From the NCBI GenBank assembly GCA_902623495.1, contig CACNTW010000004.1:26679-90678 (forward strand): a stretch of 64,000 nt of DNA. The letters are read 5' to 3'. Within the stretch, counting starts at the first letter, position 1; every line of letters starts with the position of its first letter. Of the stretch, positions 9,865-20,003 are shown piece by piece. Both the position numbers and the translations under genes were made by a program. Origin of the DNA: an uncultured Pelagibacteraceae bacterium. Lineage in GTDB: Bacteria; Pseudomonadota; Alphaproteobacteria; Pelagibacterales; Pelagibacteraceae. Below the pieces are notes generated by a model, which saw nothing but the letters and a program-made list of their open reading frames with translations, made no database searches and had not been told where the DNA came from.

Positions 9865-10947
9865 ATGACATTGCCAAGATTTAAAAACATAAAATTACAG
9901 AGTTACAAACCAGGAAAATCCTTATTGGCTGGTAATAAAAATATTATTAAGTTATCCGCAAATGAGTCTGCTTTAGGTGTCAGTAAAAATGTCGAAAAAA
10001 TTGTTAAGTCTAAATTTGATATATCAAAATATCCAGATAGTAAATTTTCGGAGTTAACACAAAAAATATCAAAGAAGTATGGTTGTGATAAATCCAAGAT
10101 AATTTGTGGCTCTGGTTCTGACGAAGTAATTCAAATGCTTTGTCAATTGTTCCTTAGAGAAAATGATGAAGTTGTTGTTCCTCAGTACAGTTTCCTCATG
10201 TATAGGATATATTCCAAAATCGTTGGAGCAAATGTAAAATTAGCTAAAGAAATTAATTTTAAAGTTTCAGTTAAAGAAATTCTTAAAAAGACATCAAAAA
10301 AAACAAAAATTGTTTTTATTGCAAATCCAAATAATCCAACAGGAACTTATTTAACAAAAAACGAGCTATTAGACTTAAGGAGAAGATTAAATAAAACTAT
10401 TTTATTGGTTGTTGATGATGCATATTTTGAATATATGAAGAATAAGGATTACAAATCTGGAATTGAATTATTTAAAAACTCTAAAAATGTATTTATTTTA
10501 AGAACATTTTCAAAAATCTATGGTCTAGCTTCATTAAGGATAGGCTGGGGATACGGTGATAAATCTATAATTAAAGAATTATATAAAATTAAACCACCTT
10601 TTAACGTAAATAAATTTGCTCAAATTTGTGCTGTTGAATCACTTAAAGACAATAAATTTGTTAAAAAGTCAGTAATACATAATCTTAAATGGTGCAAAAA
10701 AATTAAAAATGAGATGTTAAAATTTAATATTGGTACAAACAAAATATCTGGAAATTTCTTTTTATTAGATTTCAAAAAAGCAAAATTTAACGCAGACACA
10801 ACTTTAAAAAAATTACAGAAATATGGAATTATACTAAGAGAAATGAATTCCTATGGCATAAAAAATTGTTTAAGACTTACAATTGGCAACACAAAAGAAA
10901 ACCAAATATTCCTCAAAAGAATGAATACTATTTTTAAAAATGTTTAA
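9865..10947 (+). CDS. hisC: histidinol-phosphate aminotransferase
   Basis: Class II aminotransferase; KLSANES, ANPNNPTGT, RTFSKIYGLASLRIGWG PLP-lysine motif. Confidence 0.93.
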   Translation: MTLPRFKNIKLQSYKPGKSLLAGNKNIIKLSANESALGVSKNVEKIVKSKFDISKYPDSKFSELTQKISKKYGCDKSKIICGSGSDEVIQMLCQLFLRENDEVVVPQYSFLMYRIYSKIVGANVKLAKEINFKVSVKEILKKTSKKTKIVFIANPNNPTGTYLTKNELLDLRRRLNKTILLVVDDAYFEYMKNKDYKSGIELFKNSKNVFILRTFSKIYGLASLRIGWGYGDKSIIKELYKIKPPFNVNKFAQICAVESLKDNKFVKKSVIHNLKWCKKIKNEMLKFNIGTNKISGNFFLLDFKKAKFNADTTLKKLQKYGIILREMNSYGIKNCLRLTIGNTKENQIFLKRMNTIFKNV

Positions 10948-11833
10948 TAATATTCTTATTATTGGTTGTGGATTGATAGGCTCATCAATATTAAAGGCTT
11001 CAATACAAAAAAAAATTTCTAAAAATTTTTTTGTATTTGAAAAATCTAAAAAAAATAAATCTATTATTAAAAAATTTAACAAAAAAATTAAATTTTTAAC
11101 AAGGTTAGATAAAAATTTAAATAAAATTGATCTTGTGATTTTAAGCACTCCTATGAGTGAATATCCTAAATTTTTTTTGTCATTTAATAAAAATCTCAAT
11201 CATAATTCAATTATAACTGACGTTGGTTCAACAAAAAAAAATCTTATTTCTTTAAAAAAAAAAAAGTTATCAAAAAATCTTGATTGGGTGATGAGCCATC
11301 CTATCTCAGGATCCGAAGTTAGTGGGCCCGAATATGGTAATGCTAATTTGTTCAAAAACAAATGGTGCATAATAATAAAAGATAAAAATGTTCTAAAACA
11401 AAAAAAAGTAGAGAGATTTTGGAAATCTTTAGGATCTAAAATAATTATTATGAACCCTGATGAACATGATAAAATTTTTTCAGTCACTAGCCATCTACCT
11501 CACTTGATTGCTTACAATTTAATAAAAACTGCTCAGGATTTTCAGAAAAAAAAGAATAAAAATTTGATTAAATTTAGTGCAGGTGGATTAAGAGATTTCT
11601 CAAGAATTGCTGCATCCAACGAAATAATGTGGAGAGATATATTTTTTGAGAATAAAACTAATATGATTGAAGCAATAAATCTTTTTTTGAAAAATTTAAA
11701 AGATTTTAAGAAGAATATAAGCAAGAAAGAAAATTCGAAGATAATAAAAAAATTAATCAATTCGAAAGTCGTAAGAAAACAAATAATTTCTCAAAAACAA
11801 GACATTTCTAAACCTGATTTTGGTCGAGAATAA
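10940..11833 (+). CDS. tyrA: prephenate/arogenate dehydrogenase
   Basis: Rossmann IIGCGLIGSSIL, DVGSTK, HPISGSEVSGPEYG motif. Confidence 0.93.
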   Translation: MFNNILIIGCGLIGSSILKASIQKKISKNFFVFEKSKKNKSIIKKFNKKIKFLTRLDKNLNKIDLVILSTPMSEYPKFFLSFNKNLNHNSIITDVGSTKKNLISLKKKKLSKNLDWVMSHPISGSEVSGPEYGNANLFKNKWCIIIKDKNVLKQKKVERFWKSLGSKIIIMNPDEHDKIFSVTSHLPHLIAYNLIKTAQDFQKKKNKNLIKFSAGGLRDFSRIAASNEIMWRDIFFENKTNMIEAINLFLKNLKDFKKNISKKENSKIIKKLINSKVVRKQIISQKQDISKPDFGRE

Positions 11834-11834
11834 C

Positions 11835-12581
11835 TCAGACCCTTGTTATTTTTTTTACGTCTAATTTTGCAGTTTGTTTAATTAGTTTTATAGTTTTTTT
11901 TATTGGCATTATAATCACTCTTTTTTTTGGACCATAAGCATGAATAAGTTCATTTGTATTGATGCATATAGCAACATGTCCTTTCCAAAAAATAATATCA
12001 CCTTTTTTAAATTTTTTTTTGGATTCTACACCTTTTTTTAATTTAACTTGATCAATCGTATCTCTTGGAAAAAAATTATTATTAAATTTATAAAATATCT
12101 GCAATAGGGCTGAACAATCAATTCCTTCGAATGTTTTTCCACCCCATTTATATTTACAATTTAGAAATTTTTTAAATATCTTTACAAAATCAGAATTTTT
12201 TTTTTGGATTGGAAATATGTCTTTTGATCTTAGCCATTTATCTTTTTTATACATAATGAAATTTTGATCCCTTTTTAAAATTTGAATCTTGCTCATAAAT
12301 GGTAAAAACTTTTTCGATTTCTCTTTTTTATTACCTAAATAAATTCTAGCTTTTAAAATTCCAACTTTGTGAGTTGGATTGAATTTTTTGTAGCTATCAA
12401 TTTTTTTTATAAAGCCTGAATATTTGTCATATGAAGTCTTTATTTTAAAATAATTATTTTTTTTACTAATTATTTTAAAACTCTCACCGTAGATAAGTTG
12501 AGAGCTAATATTAGAGTTCTTCCTTGGTTCCTCTAATATATCGACAATAGGCTCTTTTAAAAAAAAACTATTTTGCACCAA
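11835..12581 (-). CDS. NlpC/P60 family peptidase with SH3-like region
   Basis: YKWGGKTFEGIDCSALLQ (Cys) and GHVAIC (His) motifs. Confidence 0.88.
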   Translation of the reverse strand: MVQNSFFLKEPIVDILEEPRKNSNISSQLIYGESFKIISKKNNYFKIKTSYDKYSGFIKKIDSYKKFNPTHKVGILKARIYLGNKKEKSKKFLPFMSKIQILKRDQNFIMYKKDKWLRSKDIFPIQKKNSDFVKIFKKFLNCKYKWGGKTFEGIDCSALLQIFYKFNNNFFPRDTIDQVKLKKGVESKKKFKKGDIIFWKGHVAICINTNELIHAYGPKKRVIIMPIKKTIKLIKQTAKLDVKKITRV

Positions 12582-13941
12582 TTTTAATTTTATTCCTTAT
12601 AAACCATAAACAAATTAAAGATGGGATAACCATTAAAGTGGTAATTATAAAAAAGGTTCCCCAGTCTCCATTTAGCCAATCAACTAAAGCACCCGATGAA
12701 GAAGCAAGTGTCGTTCTTCCTGCAGTTCCAATCGAAGCTAAAAGTGCATACTGAGTAGCGGTATACGTCCTATCAACTAAAAGAGAGATAAAGGCCACGA
12801 AAGCAACAGTTGCGAATGCTGCAGATATATCATCAGCGATAACCGCTAAAGCAAACAACCATTCAGATTTTCCTGACCACGCGAGAGCAGCAAATAATAA
12901 ATTTGTTGCTGCCATAAATCCACCGGCAACAAACATTGTTTTTATTGTGCCAGCTCTCATAGCAAATATTCCACCTAATAATGTAAATACAACTGTAGTT
13001 ATCCAGCCTAGAGTTTTAGAGTATATCGCTATTTCGCCTTTTGAAAATCCAACCTCTTTATAAAAAACTATGGACATTCTTCCAAGAAAGGCTTCTCCAA
13101 TTTTAAAAAGAAAAACAAAGCCCAGGATTCCAACTGCAATTGAGAAACCATTTTTTTTGAAGAAACTAATTATTGGACCTCCTATTGTACCAGTAATATA
13201 AGCAATAAATTTTGTTATTACATTATTTGATCCAAGTTTTGATTGTATTATTTCGTCTGTTTCTTTTTGTTTGTTTTGCCTATCTGTTGTTACAGGCTCG
13301 TGTATGAACATTAAACCTATATTCATCAGGATTACGACAACACCAAGAACTAAAAAAGTAGTTTGCCAGTAATCTTCAATTCCAATGTTTTGAAAAAATT
13401 CGGCAGTAAACAATGCTATAACACCACCTAACTTATATCCGGTCCACCAACCAACTACAGCCATAGCAGCACCTGCTGCCATAGATTTTCCTTCATCAGC
13501 ATTGATTTGTTCAATTCTCAACGCATCAACTGTAATATCTTGTGTAGCCGAAGCAATTGCTATAACTAATCCAACACTAATTAGTAACGCCAAATTTTCT
13601 GTAGGGTTAATAAAACTCCAAACAATTAAACTAAATAAAATTATAATTTGCATAAGGACAATCCAGCCTCGTCGATGCCCTAATCTTTTTGTTAAAAATG
13701 GAATTTGTATTCTATCAATTATTGGTGCCCACAAATAATTAAAGGCGTACACTCCAAAAATTAAACCTGCCCATCCAATAGTCGATCTACTTAAACCTTC
13801 TTCTTTTAGCCAAAGGCTTAAACTGCTGGCAATTAAAACCCAAGGAAATCCACTAATTGCACCAAGAAGTAATATTCTTAGCATTCGAATATCCTTGTAA
13901 ACTAAAATAGATTCTGACCAGGTTTGTTTTTTTTCAAACAT
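12568..13941 (-). CDS. ampG: AmpG-like MFS permease (muropeptide transporter family); start at MFEKKQTW, not the ORF-track start at 14031
   Basis: AmpG pattern LLLGAISGFPWVLIASSLSLWLKEEGLSRSTIGW and QDITVDALRIE; TAATG overlap with the upstream trkH stop. Confidence 0.85.
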   Translation of the reverse strand: MFEKKQTWSESILVYKDIRMLRILLLGAISGFPWVLIASSLSLWLKEEGLSRSTIGWAGLIFGVYAFNYLWAPIIDRIQIPFLTKRLGHRRGWIVLMQIIILFSLIVWSFINPTENLALLISVGLVIAIASATQDITVDALRIEQINADEGKSMAAGAAMAVVGWWTGYKLGGVIALFTAEFFQNIGIEDYWQTTFLVLGVVVILMNIGLMFIHEPVTTDRQNKQKETDEIIQSKLGSNNVITKFIAYITGTIGGPIISFFKKNGFSIAVGILGFVFLFKIGEAFLGRMSIVFYKEVGFSKGEIAIYSKTLGWITTVVFTLLGGIFAMRAGTIKTMFVAGGFMAATNLLFAALAWSGKSEWLFALAVIADDISAAFATVAFVAFISLLVDRTYTATQYALLASIGTAGRTTLASSSGALVDWLNGDWGTFFIITTLMVIPSLICLWFIRNKIKIGAK

Positions 13942-15389
13942 TAATATTTTCTCCAAAAAGATGGAATAAATAATACTAGAATTGCAAATAATTCCAACCT
14001 TCCAAGTATCATTGCAGCACTGAGGACCCATTTAGAAAAATCAGACAGGCTTGAAAAACTTCCATTTGGACCAATAATATCACCTAAACCTGGACCAACA
14101 TTTGAAATTGACGTGGCGGCTGCTGAAATTGCTGTAATAAAATTTAATCCATCAAGCGACAAAAGCGCAGTCACAACAAAAAATATTAATATATAAAGGA
14201 ATATAAAAGAAATAATTGAGTCCATAAATTTTTCATCCACATTATTATTTTGATATTTAATTTTGAAAATTCCTCGAGGATAAATTATTTTTTTCAGCTG
14301 GTTTGATATAAATTGATACAAAATTTGAACTCTAAAAATCTTTATTCCACAAGTTGTAGAGCCCGCACACCCTCCAATGAACATTAAAATTATAAAATAT
14401 ACTAATGGAAATTGACCCCAATTACTAAAATTTTCTGTAGCATATCCTGTTCCAGTTAAAATAGAAATTATATTAAAGCTAACAGATAAAAAACTTATCT
14501 CAGTTAAGCTTTTATTTATAACAGATAAATAAAAAAACATTAAAAGAATTGAAATAATAACCAAAATTATAAAAGTTTTTATTTGTGTGTCTTTGAAAAA
14601 TATTTTCTTATCTCCAGCTAAGTATTTGATGTAACTAATAAAAGGTATACTTCCAAGAATAATAAATATTATTGCATTAATTTCTATTAAAGAGCTGTTA
14701 AAATAACCTATAGATTCGTTATAATTTGCAAAGCCTCCAGTTGCTATTGTTGTCATAGCATGCACGATGCTATCAAAAAAACTCATCCCAAATATAAAAT
14801 AAAAAAATGCACAAGTTAGAGTTAATAAGGAATATATAAACAATAATCTCAAAGAAACTTCTTTAGTTTTAGGAAAAATTTTTTCAGAAGTATCATTAGA
14901 TGAAATATTAAAAAGTTGCATACCCCCTATATTCATTAAAGGCATTAAAGTGATTGCCATTACGATAATTCCAATACCACCAAACCACTGCAACATTCCT
15001 CTCCAAAGTAATATCGCTTTAGATGTTTCATTTAAATTCGTGATAATTGTAGATCCTGTTGTTGTAATACCAGACATGCTCTCAAAAAACGCATCTGTAA
15101 AACTCAAATCAGTACTAGAAAAAATTAAAGGCAAAGAACCAAATATAGCAATACTTAACCATGAAAGTGCTGTGAGCAAAAAAGCTTGAGGCAAACTTAT
15201 CTTTTTATCATGATCATAATTAGAAATGAAAAATAAAAATCCAAAAACAATAGTAACAATCATTGATCCGATAAATCCTGCATCAATTTGATCAAATATT
15301 AATTGAACCAAAATAGGTACAATCATTGAAAGACCTAAAATAATTTGCAAAACCCCTAATGTAAAAAAGACAGTTTTATAATTGGACAT
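13941..15389 (-). CDS. trkH: Trk-type potassium uptake protein TrkH
   Basis: FESMSGITTTGSTI pore loop, WRGMLQWFGGIGIIV, GGCAGSTTCGIK. Confidence 0.95.
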   Translation of the reverse strand: MSNYKTVFFTLGVLQIILGLSMIVPILVQLIFDQIDAGFIGSMIVTIVFGFLFFISNYDHDKKISLPQAFLLTALSWLSIAIFGSLPLIFSSTDLSFTDAFFESMSGITTTGSTIITNLNETSKAILLWRGMLQWFGGIGIIVMAITLMPLMNIGGMQLFNISSNDTSEKIFPKTKEVSLRLLFIYSLLTLTCAFFYFIFGMSFFDSIVHAMTTIATGGFANYNESIGYFNSSLIEINAIIFIILGSIPFISYIKYLAGDKKIFFKDTQIKTFIILVIISILLMFFYLSVINKSLTEISFLSVSFNIISILTGTGYATENFSNWGQFPLVYFIILMFIGGCAGSTTCGIKIFRVQILYQFISNQLKKIIYPRGIFKIKYQNNNVDEKFMDSIISFIFLYILIFFVVTALLSLDGLNFITAISAAATSISNVGPGLGDIIGPNGSFSSLSDFSKWVLSAAMILGRLELFAILVLFIPSFWRKY

Positions 15390-15475
15390 TTTGAATGGAC
15401 ATTATTTTATGGTAAATAAATTTCAACTCTATATGAATTATTAAAAAGGCTGATATTAAGGATATTTAAGTAGTT

Positions 15476-17044
15476 GTGATAGACAAAACAAATTTTGACA
15501 AAACAAACGCCTGGCCATTTGTTGAGGCTAAAAAGCTATTAAGAGAGAGAAAATCGAACATAGAAAAAAAAAATAAAATAGTTTTACAAACTGGTTATGG
15601 CCCTAGTGGTCTACCTCATATAGGTACATTTGGAGAAGTTGCAAGGACAACAATGATTGTCAACGCCCTTAATCATTTAACAGATGTTCCAAAGGAAATT
15701 ATTACATTTTCTGATGATATGGATGGTCTTAGAAAAGTACCTGAAAATGTTCCAAATCAAGAAAAGCTCAAAAATAATCTTCACAGACCTTTAACGGATG
15801 TCCCTGATCCATTTGAAAAGTTTAGTAGTTTTGGAGAACATAATAATAATATGTTGAAACAATTTCTTGATAATTTTAAATTTCAATATTCATTTAAAAG
15901 TTCTACAGAACTCTACAAGTCTGGTTATTTTAATGACACCCTAAAATTAGTTCTAGAAAATTATGTAAAAATTATGGAAATAATTCTTCCAACTTTAGGT
16001 AAAGAAAGACAGAAGACTTATTCGCCCTTTTTACCAATATGCCCAGAGACTGGAAAAGTTCTTGAAATACCTGTTTTAGAAATTGACTCTAAATCTTCTA
16101 AAATCATATTTGACAATAATGGGTCAAAATTGGAAAAAAGTATTTTAGACGGGAACTGCAAATTGCAATGGAAAGTTGATTGGGCAATGAGATGGTACGC
16201 TTTAGATGTTGATTTTGAAATGTATGGAAAGGATTTAATTGAGAGTGCAATTCTTTCAACTAAGATTATTAAAACATTAGGTAAATCTAACCCATCTGGT
16301 TTTGCTTATGAACTTTTTTTGGACGAAAAAGGTGAAAAAATATCTAAATCAAAAGGTAATGGAGTAACTATAGATGAATGGCTGAATTATGCATCTCCTC
16401 AAAGTCTATCTCTTTACATGTATCAAAATCCAAAAAGAGCAAAAAAATTGTACAGAGAAGTTGTTCCAAAAGCTGTTGATGAATACTTAGATTTTATAGA
16501 AAAAGGAAAAACTCAAAATGATTTACAGAAGTTAATGAATCCAGTTTGGCATGTACATAATGGATCAATGCCAGAGGAAAATACAATTATGACTTTTTCA
16601 ATGCTTTTAAATTTAGTTGAAACAAGTAATGCGGACAGCAAACAATTACTTTGGAAATTTGTAAAAAAATACAAGACAGAAATTAATGAAAATGATCATC
16701 CAATTTTTGATAATTTAATTGAATATGCAATAAAATATTTCAATGATGTTATAAAAACAAAAAAAATTTACAAAACCCCAAATGAAAAAGAGAAAGTTGC
16801 ACTGAAAGCATTAATTAAGTCTTTAGATAATTGTAATGATAAAATGGCTCCTGAAGATATTCAGACAAATATTTTTACCGTAGGAAAAGAAAATGGTTAT
16901 AAAGAAAATTTAAGAGAATGGTTTAAGCTTATCTATGAGGTTGTATTTGGTGACGAAAATGGACCTAGAATGGGCTTCTTCATTAGTTTTTTTGGAGTAA
17001 ATGAAACCAAAGAATTGATAAGAAAAAAGGTTGAAAATGTTTAA
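15476..17044 (+). CDS. lysK: class I lysyl-tRNA synthetase (GTG start)
   Basis: Class I HIGH-type (GPSGLPHIGTF) and KISKSKGN signatures; archaeal-type LysRS found in alphaproteobacteria. Confidence 0.93.
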   Translation: MIDKTNFDKTNAWPFVEAKKLLRERKSNIEKKNKIVLQTGYGPSGLPHIGTFGEVARTTMIVNALNHLTDVPKEIITFSDDMDGLRKVPENVPNQEKLKNNLHRPLTDVPDPFEKFSSFGEHNNNMLKQFLDNFKFQYSFKSSTELYKSGYFNDTLKLVLENYVKIMEIILPTLGKERQKTYSPFLPICPETGKVLEIPVLEIDSKSSKIIFDNNGSKLEKSILDGNCKLQWKVDWAMRWYALDVDFEMYGKDLIESAILSTKIIKTLGKSNPSGFAYELFLDEKGEKISKSKGNGVTIDEWLNYASPQSLSLYMYQNPKRAKKLYREVVPKAVDEYLDFIEKGKTQNDLQKLMNPVWHVHNGSMPEENTIMTFSMLLNLVETSNADSKQLLWKFVKKYKTEINENDHPIFDNLIEYAIKYFNDVIKTKKIYKTPNEKEKVALKALIKSLDNCNDKMAPEDIQTNIFTVGKENGYKENLREWFKLIYEVVFGDENGPRMGFFISFFGVNETKELIRKKVENV

Positions 17045-18077
17045 TCTTATAAGACCTTTTATATTTAAATTTAGCCCTGAAGTTGCACACTCACTAGCAA
17101 TAAAGGCTTTAAAGCTAAATCAGATACCAGCTATAGATAAAACAACCAGAGTTACTATCCAAACTAAATTTTTAAACAAAACCTTAAATTCTCCTCTAGG
17201 TGTTGCTGCTGGATTTGATAAAAATGCAGAAGTTTACAATCCTCTATACAAACTAGGATTTGGTTTTGTTGAGGTAGGTACAATTACACCTAAACCACAA
17301 ATAGGAAATCCGAAGCCAAGAGTGTTCAGATTGGAAGAAGATGAGGCTTTAATTAATAGACTTGGATTTAACAATATTGGATCAGAAGAAAGTAAAAAAA
17401 ATATTGAAAATAATTCACCTAATGGATTACTTGGTATTAATATAGGACCTAATAAAGATACCGAAAACAGAGTTGAAGATTATTTAATTTGTTTCAGAAA
17501 ATTTCATAATTTAGCAGACTATATTACAATTAATATCTCTTCTCCTAACACAGAAAATTTAAGAAACTTTCACAAAAATGAAGAGTTAGATAATCTTTTA
17601 AAATGCATAAATGAAGAAAAGAAAAATTTAAATTCAAATGTGCCAATAGCAGTCAAAGTATCTCCTGATATTGATGAAAAAAGTATTGATGAAATCTCAG
17701 AAATTTTTTTAAAATATAATGTTCAAATAGTTATAGTTTCAAATACGACAGATAAAAATAGAGAAAATATATCTAATATAAATAAATTAGAGAAAGGCGG
17801 TTTATCTGGAAAACCACTTGAAAATATCTCTAACGAATTAATTAATAAATTTTTTAAATTAGTTGGAAAAAAAATCTTAATAATTGGAGTTGGAGGCGTT
17901 GACTCTGCCGATGGTGTTTTTAATAAAATTGTAAGCGGTGCAACTCTTGTGCAATTGTATACAGGTATGGTTTATAAAGGGCCAACTATTGCTTCAAAGA
18001 TTAATAAAGATCTCGACGAAATTGTAAAAAGAGAAGGTTTTAAAAATATTTCTGAAGCTATCGGAACAAAAAATTAA
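17031..18077 (+). CDS. pyrD: dihydroorotate dehydrogenase (class 2)
   Basis: SPLGVAAGFDKNAEVYNPLYKLGFGFVEVGTITPKPQIGNPKPRVFRL; NISSPNT. Confidence 0.96.
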   Translation: MKMFNLIRPFIFKFSPEVAHSLAIKALKLNQIPAIDKTTRVTIQTKFLNKTLNSPLGVAAGFDKNAEVYNPLYKLGFGFVEVGTITPKPQIGNPKPRVFRLEEDEALINRLGFNNIGSEESKKNIENNSPNGLLGINIGPNKDTENRVEDYLICFRKFHNLADYITINISSPNTENLRNFHKNEELDNLLKCINEEKKNLNSNVPIAVKVSPDIDEKSIDEISEIFLKYNVQIVIVSNTTDKNRENISNINKLEKGGLSGKPLENISNELINKFFKLVGKKILIIGVGGVDSADGVFNKIVSGATLVQLYTGMVYKGPTIASKINKDLDEIVKREGFKNISEAIGTKN

Positions 18078-18079
18078 TC

Positions 18080-18108
18080 TTGACTGGTATTCTTTAAGAC
18101 CATATACA
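18080..18108 (+). promoter_or_regulatory. strong sigma70-like promoter for rpmB
   Basis: TTGACT (18080-18085), 17-nt spacer, TATACA (18103-18108), 12 nt before the ATG. Confidence 0.75.
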
Positions 18109-18120
18109 TCTTGAAAATTT

Positions 18121-18402
18121 ATGTCTAAAAAATGCGAACTTACCGGTAAAATCCCTCTAAAAGGCCATAATGTTAGTCACGCTAACAATAAAACTAAGAG
18201 AAGATTTCTTCCAAATTTAAAGAAAGTAAAATTTAAAAGTGAACTTTTAAAAAAATCTCTGAGATTAACAGTTTCAAATGCAGGTGTTAGATCTGTAGAT
18301 AAAAAAGGTAGCTTTGATAATTTCTTAAAATCTGCAAAATCAAGAGATTTATCGTTAAGATTAAAAAAGCTTAAAAAATCAATAATTGCAAAAACAGCAT
18401 AA
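18121..18402 (+). CDS. rpmB: 50S ribosomal protein L28
   Basis: [29 protein letters not shown]. Confidence 0.97.
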   Translation: MSKKCELTGKIPLKGHNVSHANNKTKRRFLPNLKKVKFKSELLKKSLRLTVSNAGVRSVDKKGSFDNFLKSAKSRDLSLRLKKLKKSIIAKTA

Positions 18403-18950
18403 TGAATAAAGTTTTCCTTACTCTCTCATTTTTAATGGGATTGGTTGTGCTAGCATCTAATTATTTAGTTCAATTTCCTATAAAATATTACCGTTTAGAG
18501 GAAATTTTAACTTACGGTGCTTTTAGTTATCCAATTGCATTTTTAATTACAGATTTAGCCAACAGATCCTTTGGAAAATTAGTAGCTAGAAAAATTGTTT
18601 ATATAGGCTTCACAATTGGAATTTTGTTTACTTTAATATTTTCAACTAATTTTACTGATCTTATTTCTATAAGAATAGCAATTGGTTCAGGAACTGCTTT
18701 TATAATTGCTCAACTTTTAGATGTTCAGATATTTGATCAATTAAGACAAAAAAAGTGGTTTATAGCACCTTTAACATCTTCTTTGATAGGTTCAACAGTT
18801 GATACTTTTTTATTTTTCTCAATATCATTCTATGGAACGGGAATTCCTTGGGTAACTTTATCGTTAGGAGATCTTGCGGTAAAAATATTTGTTGCTCTTG
18901 TAATGTTGATACCTTTTAGATTATTACTCGGTACACTAAAAGCAGCATAA
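18402..18950 (+). CDS. queuosine precursor transporter family (YhhQ/VUT) membrane protein
   Basis: Family pattern YGAFSYPIAFLITDLANRSFGK and GSTVDTFLFFSISFYGT. Confidence 0.85.
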   Translation: MNKVFLTLSFLMGLVVLASNYLVQFPIKYYRLEEILTYGAFSYPIAFLITDLANRSFGKLVARKIVYIGFTIGILFTLIFSTNFTDLISIRIAIGSGTAFIIAQLLDVQIFDQLRQKKWFIAPLTSSLIGSTVDTFLFFSISFYGTGIPWVTLSLGDLAVKIFVALVMLIPFRLLLGTLKAA

Positions 18951-20003
18951 TTAAATTTTAGGTTCTTGTTGGGTCATGCAATGTATTGCACCAAATCCCC
19001 ATATCAATTTGCTACAGTCAACTGTTTCGATTTTTCTATTTCTAAAGTAATTTTTGAAAATTTTAATTGCAATATTGTCTTCTTTTACTTTGAATATTGG
19101 AAGAATTATTTTTTTATTACAAATATAAAAATTCATATAACTTGCAGGAACTCTTGTATTCTCAATATAAATTGGTGAAGGCATAGGAACTTTTATAATT
19201 TTGAATTTCTTTCCTTTCTCACATTTACTTTCTTTCAATATATTTAAATTCTTATTTAAGTTTTTGTAATTTATATCTTTCTTATTATTTTCAACCGCAG
19301 TCATAATCGCATTTCTTGAAACAAATCTTGTTATGTCATCTACATGTCCATGTGTATCATCGCCTGCAATTCCTTTTTTAAGCCATATAAAGTTTTTTAT
19401 ATTTAAGTATTTATTAAACATTTTTTCGTAGTCTTTTTTTTTAAAATTTTTATTTCTTTCTTGAACTTTGCTTAACAAACATTCTTCAGTTAATAGAATT
19501 GTACCTGAGCCATTTACATCAAACGCCCCTCCTTCCATGATTATTTTTCTAATTCTGCCTTTTTTTTTGATTATTGGATCAATCTTTTTAAAATTGGCAA
19601 TTTTACTAATACTATTATTGATTTTATTGTCATTTTTATAATTATTATATTTTGACCATCCGTTAAAAGCAAAATTTAGTATTACTTTTTTCTTTTCAAC
19701 TTTATTTGTTATAAATATGGGTCCAGAATCTCTTAACCATATTCTATCAGTTTTAATATAGTGGAAGTTGATATTTTTAATTTTATTAAGTTTTATTAAT
19801 TTTTTTATATTTTTTATATTTTTGCTAACGATTAAGTTAACTTTCTGATTTTTTGAAATTTTTTTTATAATCTTTAAAATTACTTCAGGAATAAATTGAT
19901 ATAATCCAGGCCAATCATTTTTATTATAAGGCCAAGCAATCCAAACTGAATTTTGAGGCTCCCATTCAGCCGGCATTCTAAATCCATTAAAGTTTTCATT
20001 CAT
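18951..20003 (-). CDS. aguA: agmatine deiminase (peptidyl-arginine deiminase family)
   Basis: FRMPAEWEPQNSVWIAWP, DRIWLRDSGPIF, GGAFDVNGSGTILLTEECLL, GDDTHGHVDDITRFV. Confidence 0.93.
   Translation of the reverse strand: MNENFNGFRMPAEWEPQNSVWIAWPYNKNDWPGLYQFIPEVILKIIKKISKNQKVNLIVSKNIKNIKKLIKLNKIKNINFHYIKTDRIWLRDSGPIFITNKVEKKKVILNFAFNGWSKYNNYKNDNKINNSISKIANFKKIDPIIKKKGRIRKIIMEGGAFDVNGSGTILLTEECLLSKVQERNKNFKKKDYEKMFNKYLNIKNFIWLKKGIAGDDTHGHVDDITRFVSRNAIMTAVENNKKDINYKNLNKNLNILKESKCEKGKKFKIIKVPMPSPIYIENTRVPASYMNFYICNKKIILPIFKVKEDNIAIKIFKNYFRNRKIETVDCSKLIWGFGAIHCMTQQEPKI

Noticed and set aside
13942-14031. N-terminal extension of the AmpG-like ORF (MGPQCCNDTWKVG...)
   Set aside because: Overlaps the conserved trkH C-terminus; the natural start is MFEKKQTW at 13941
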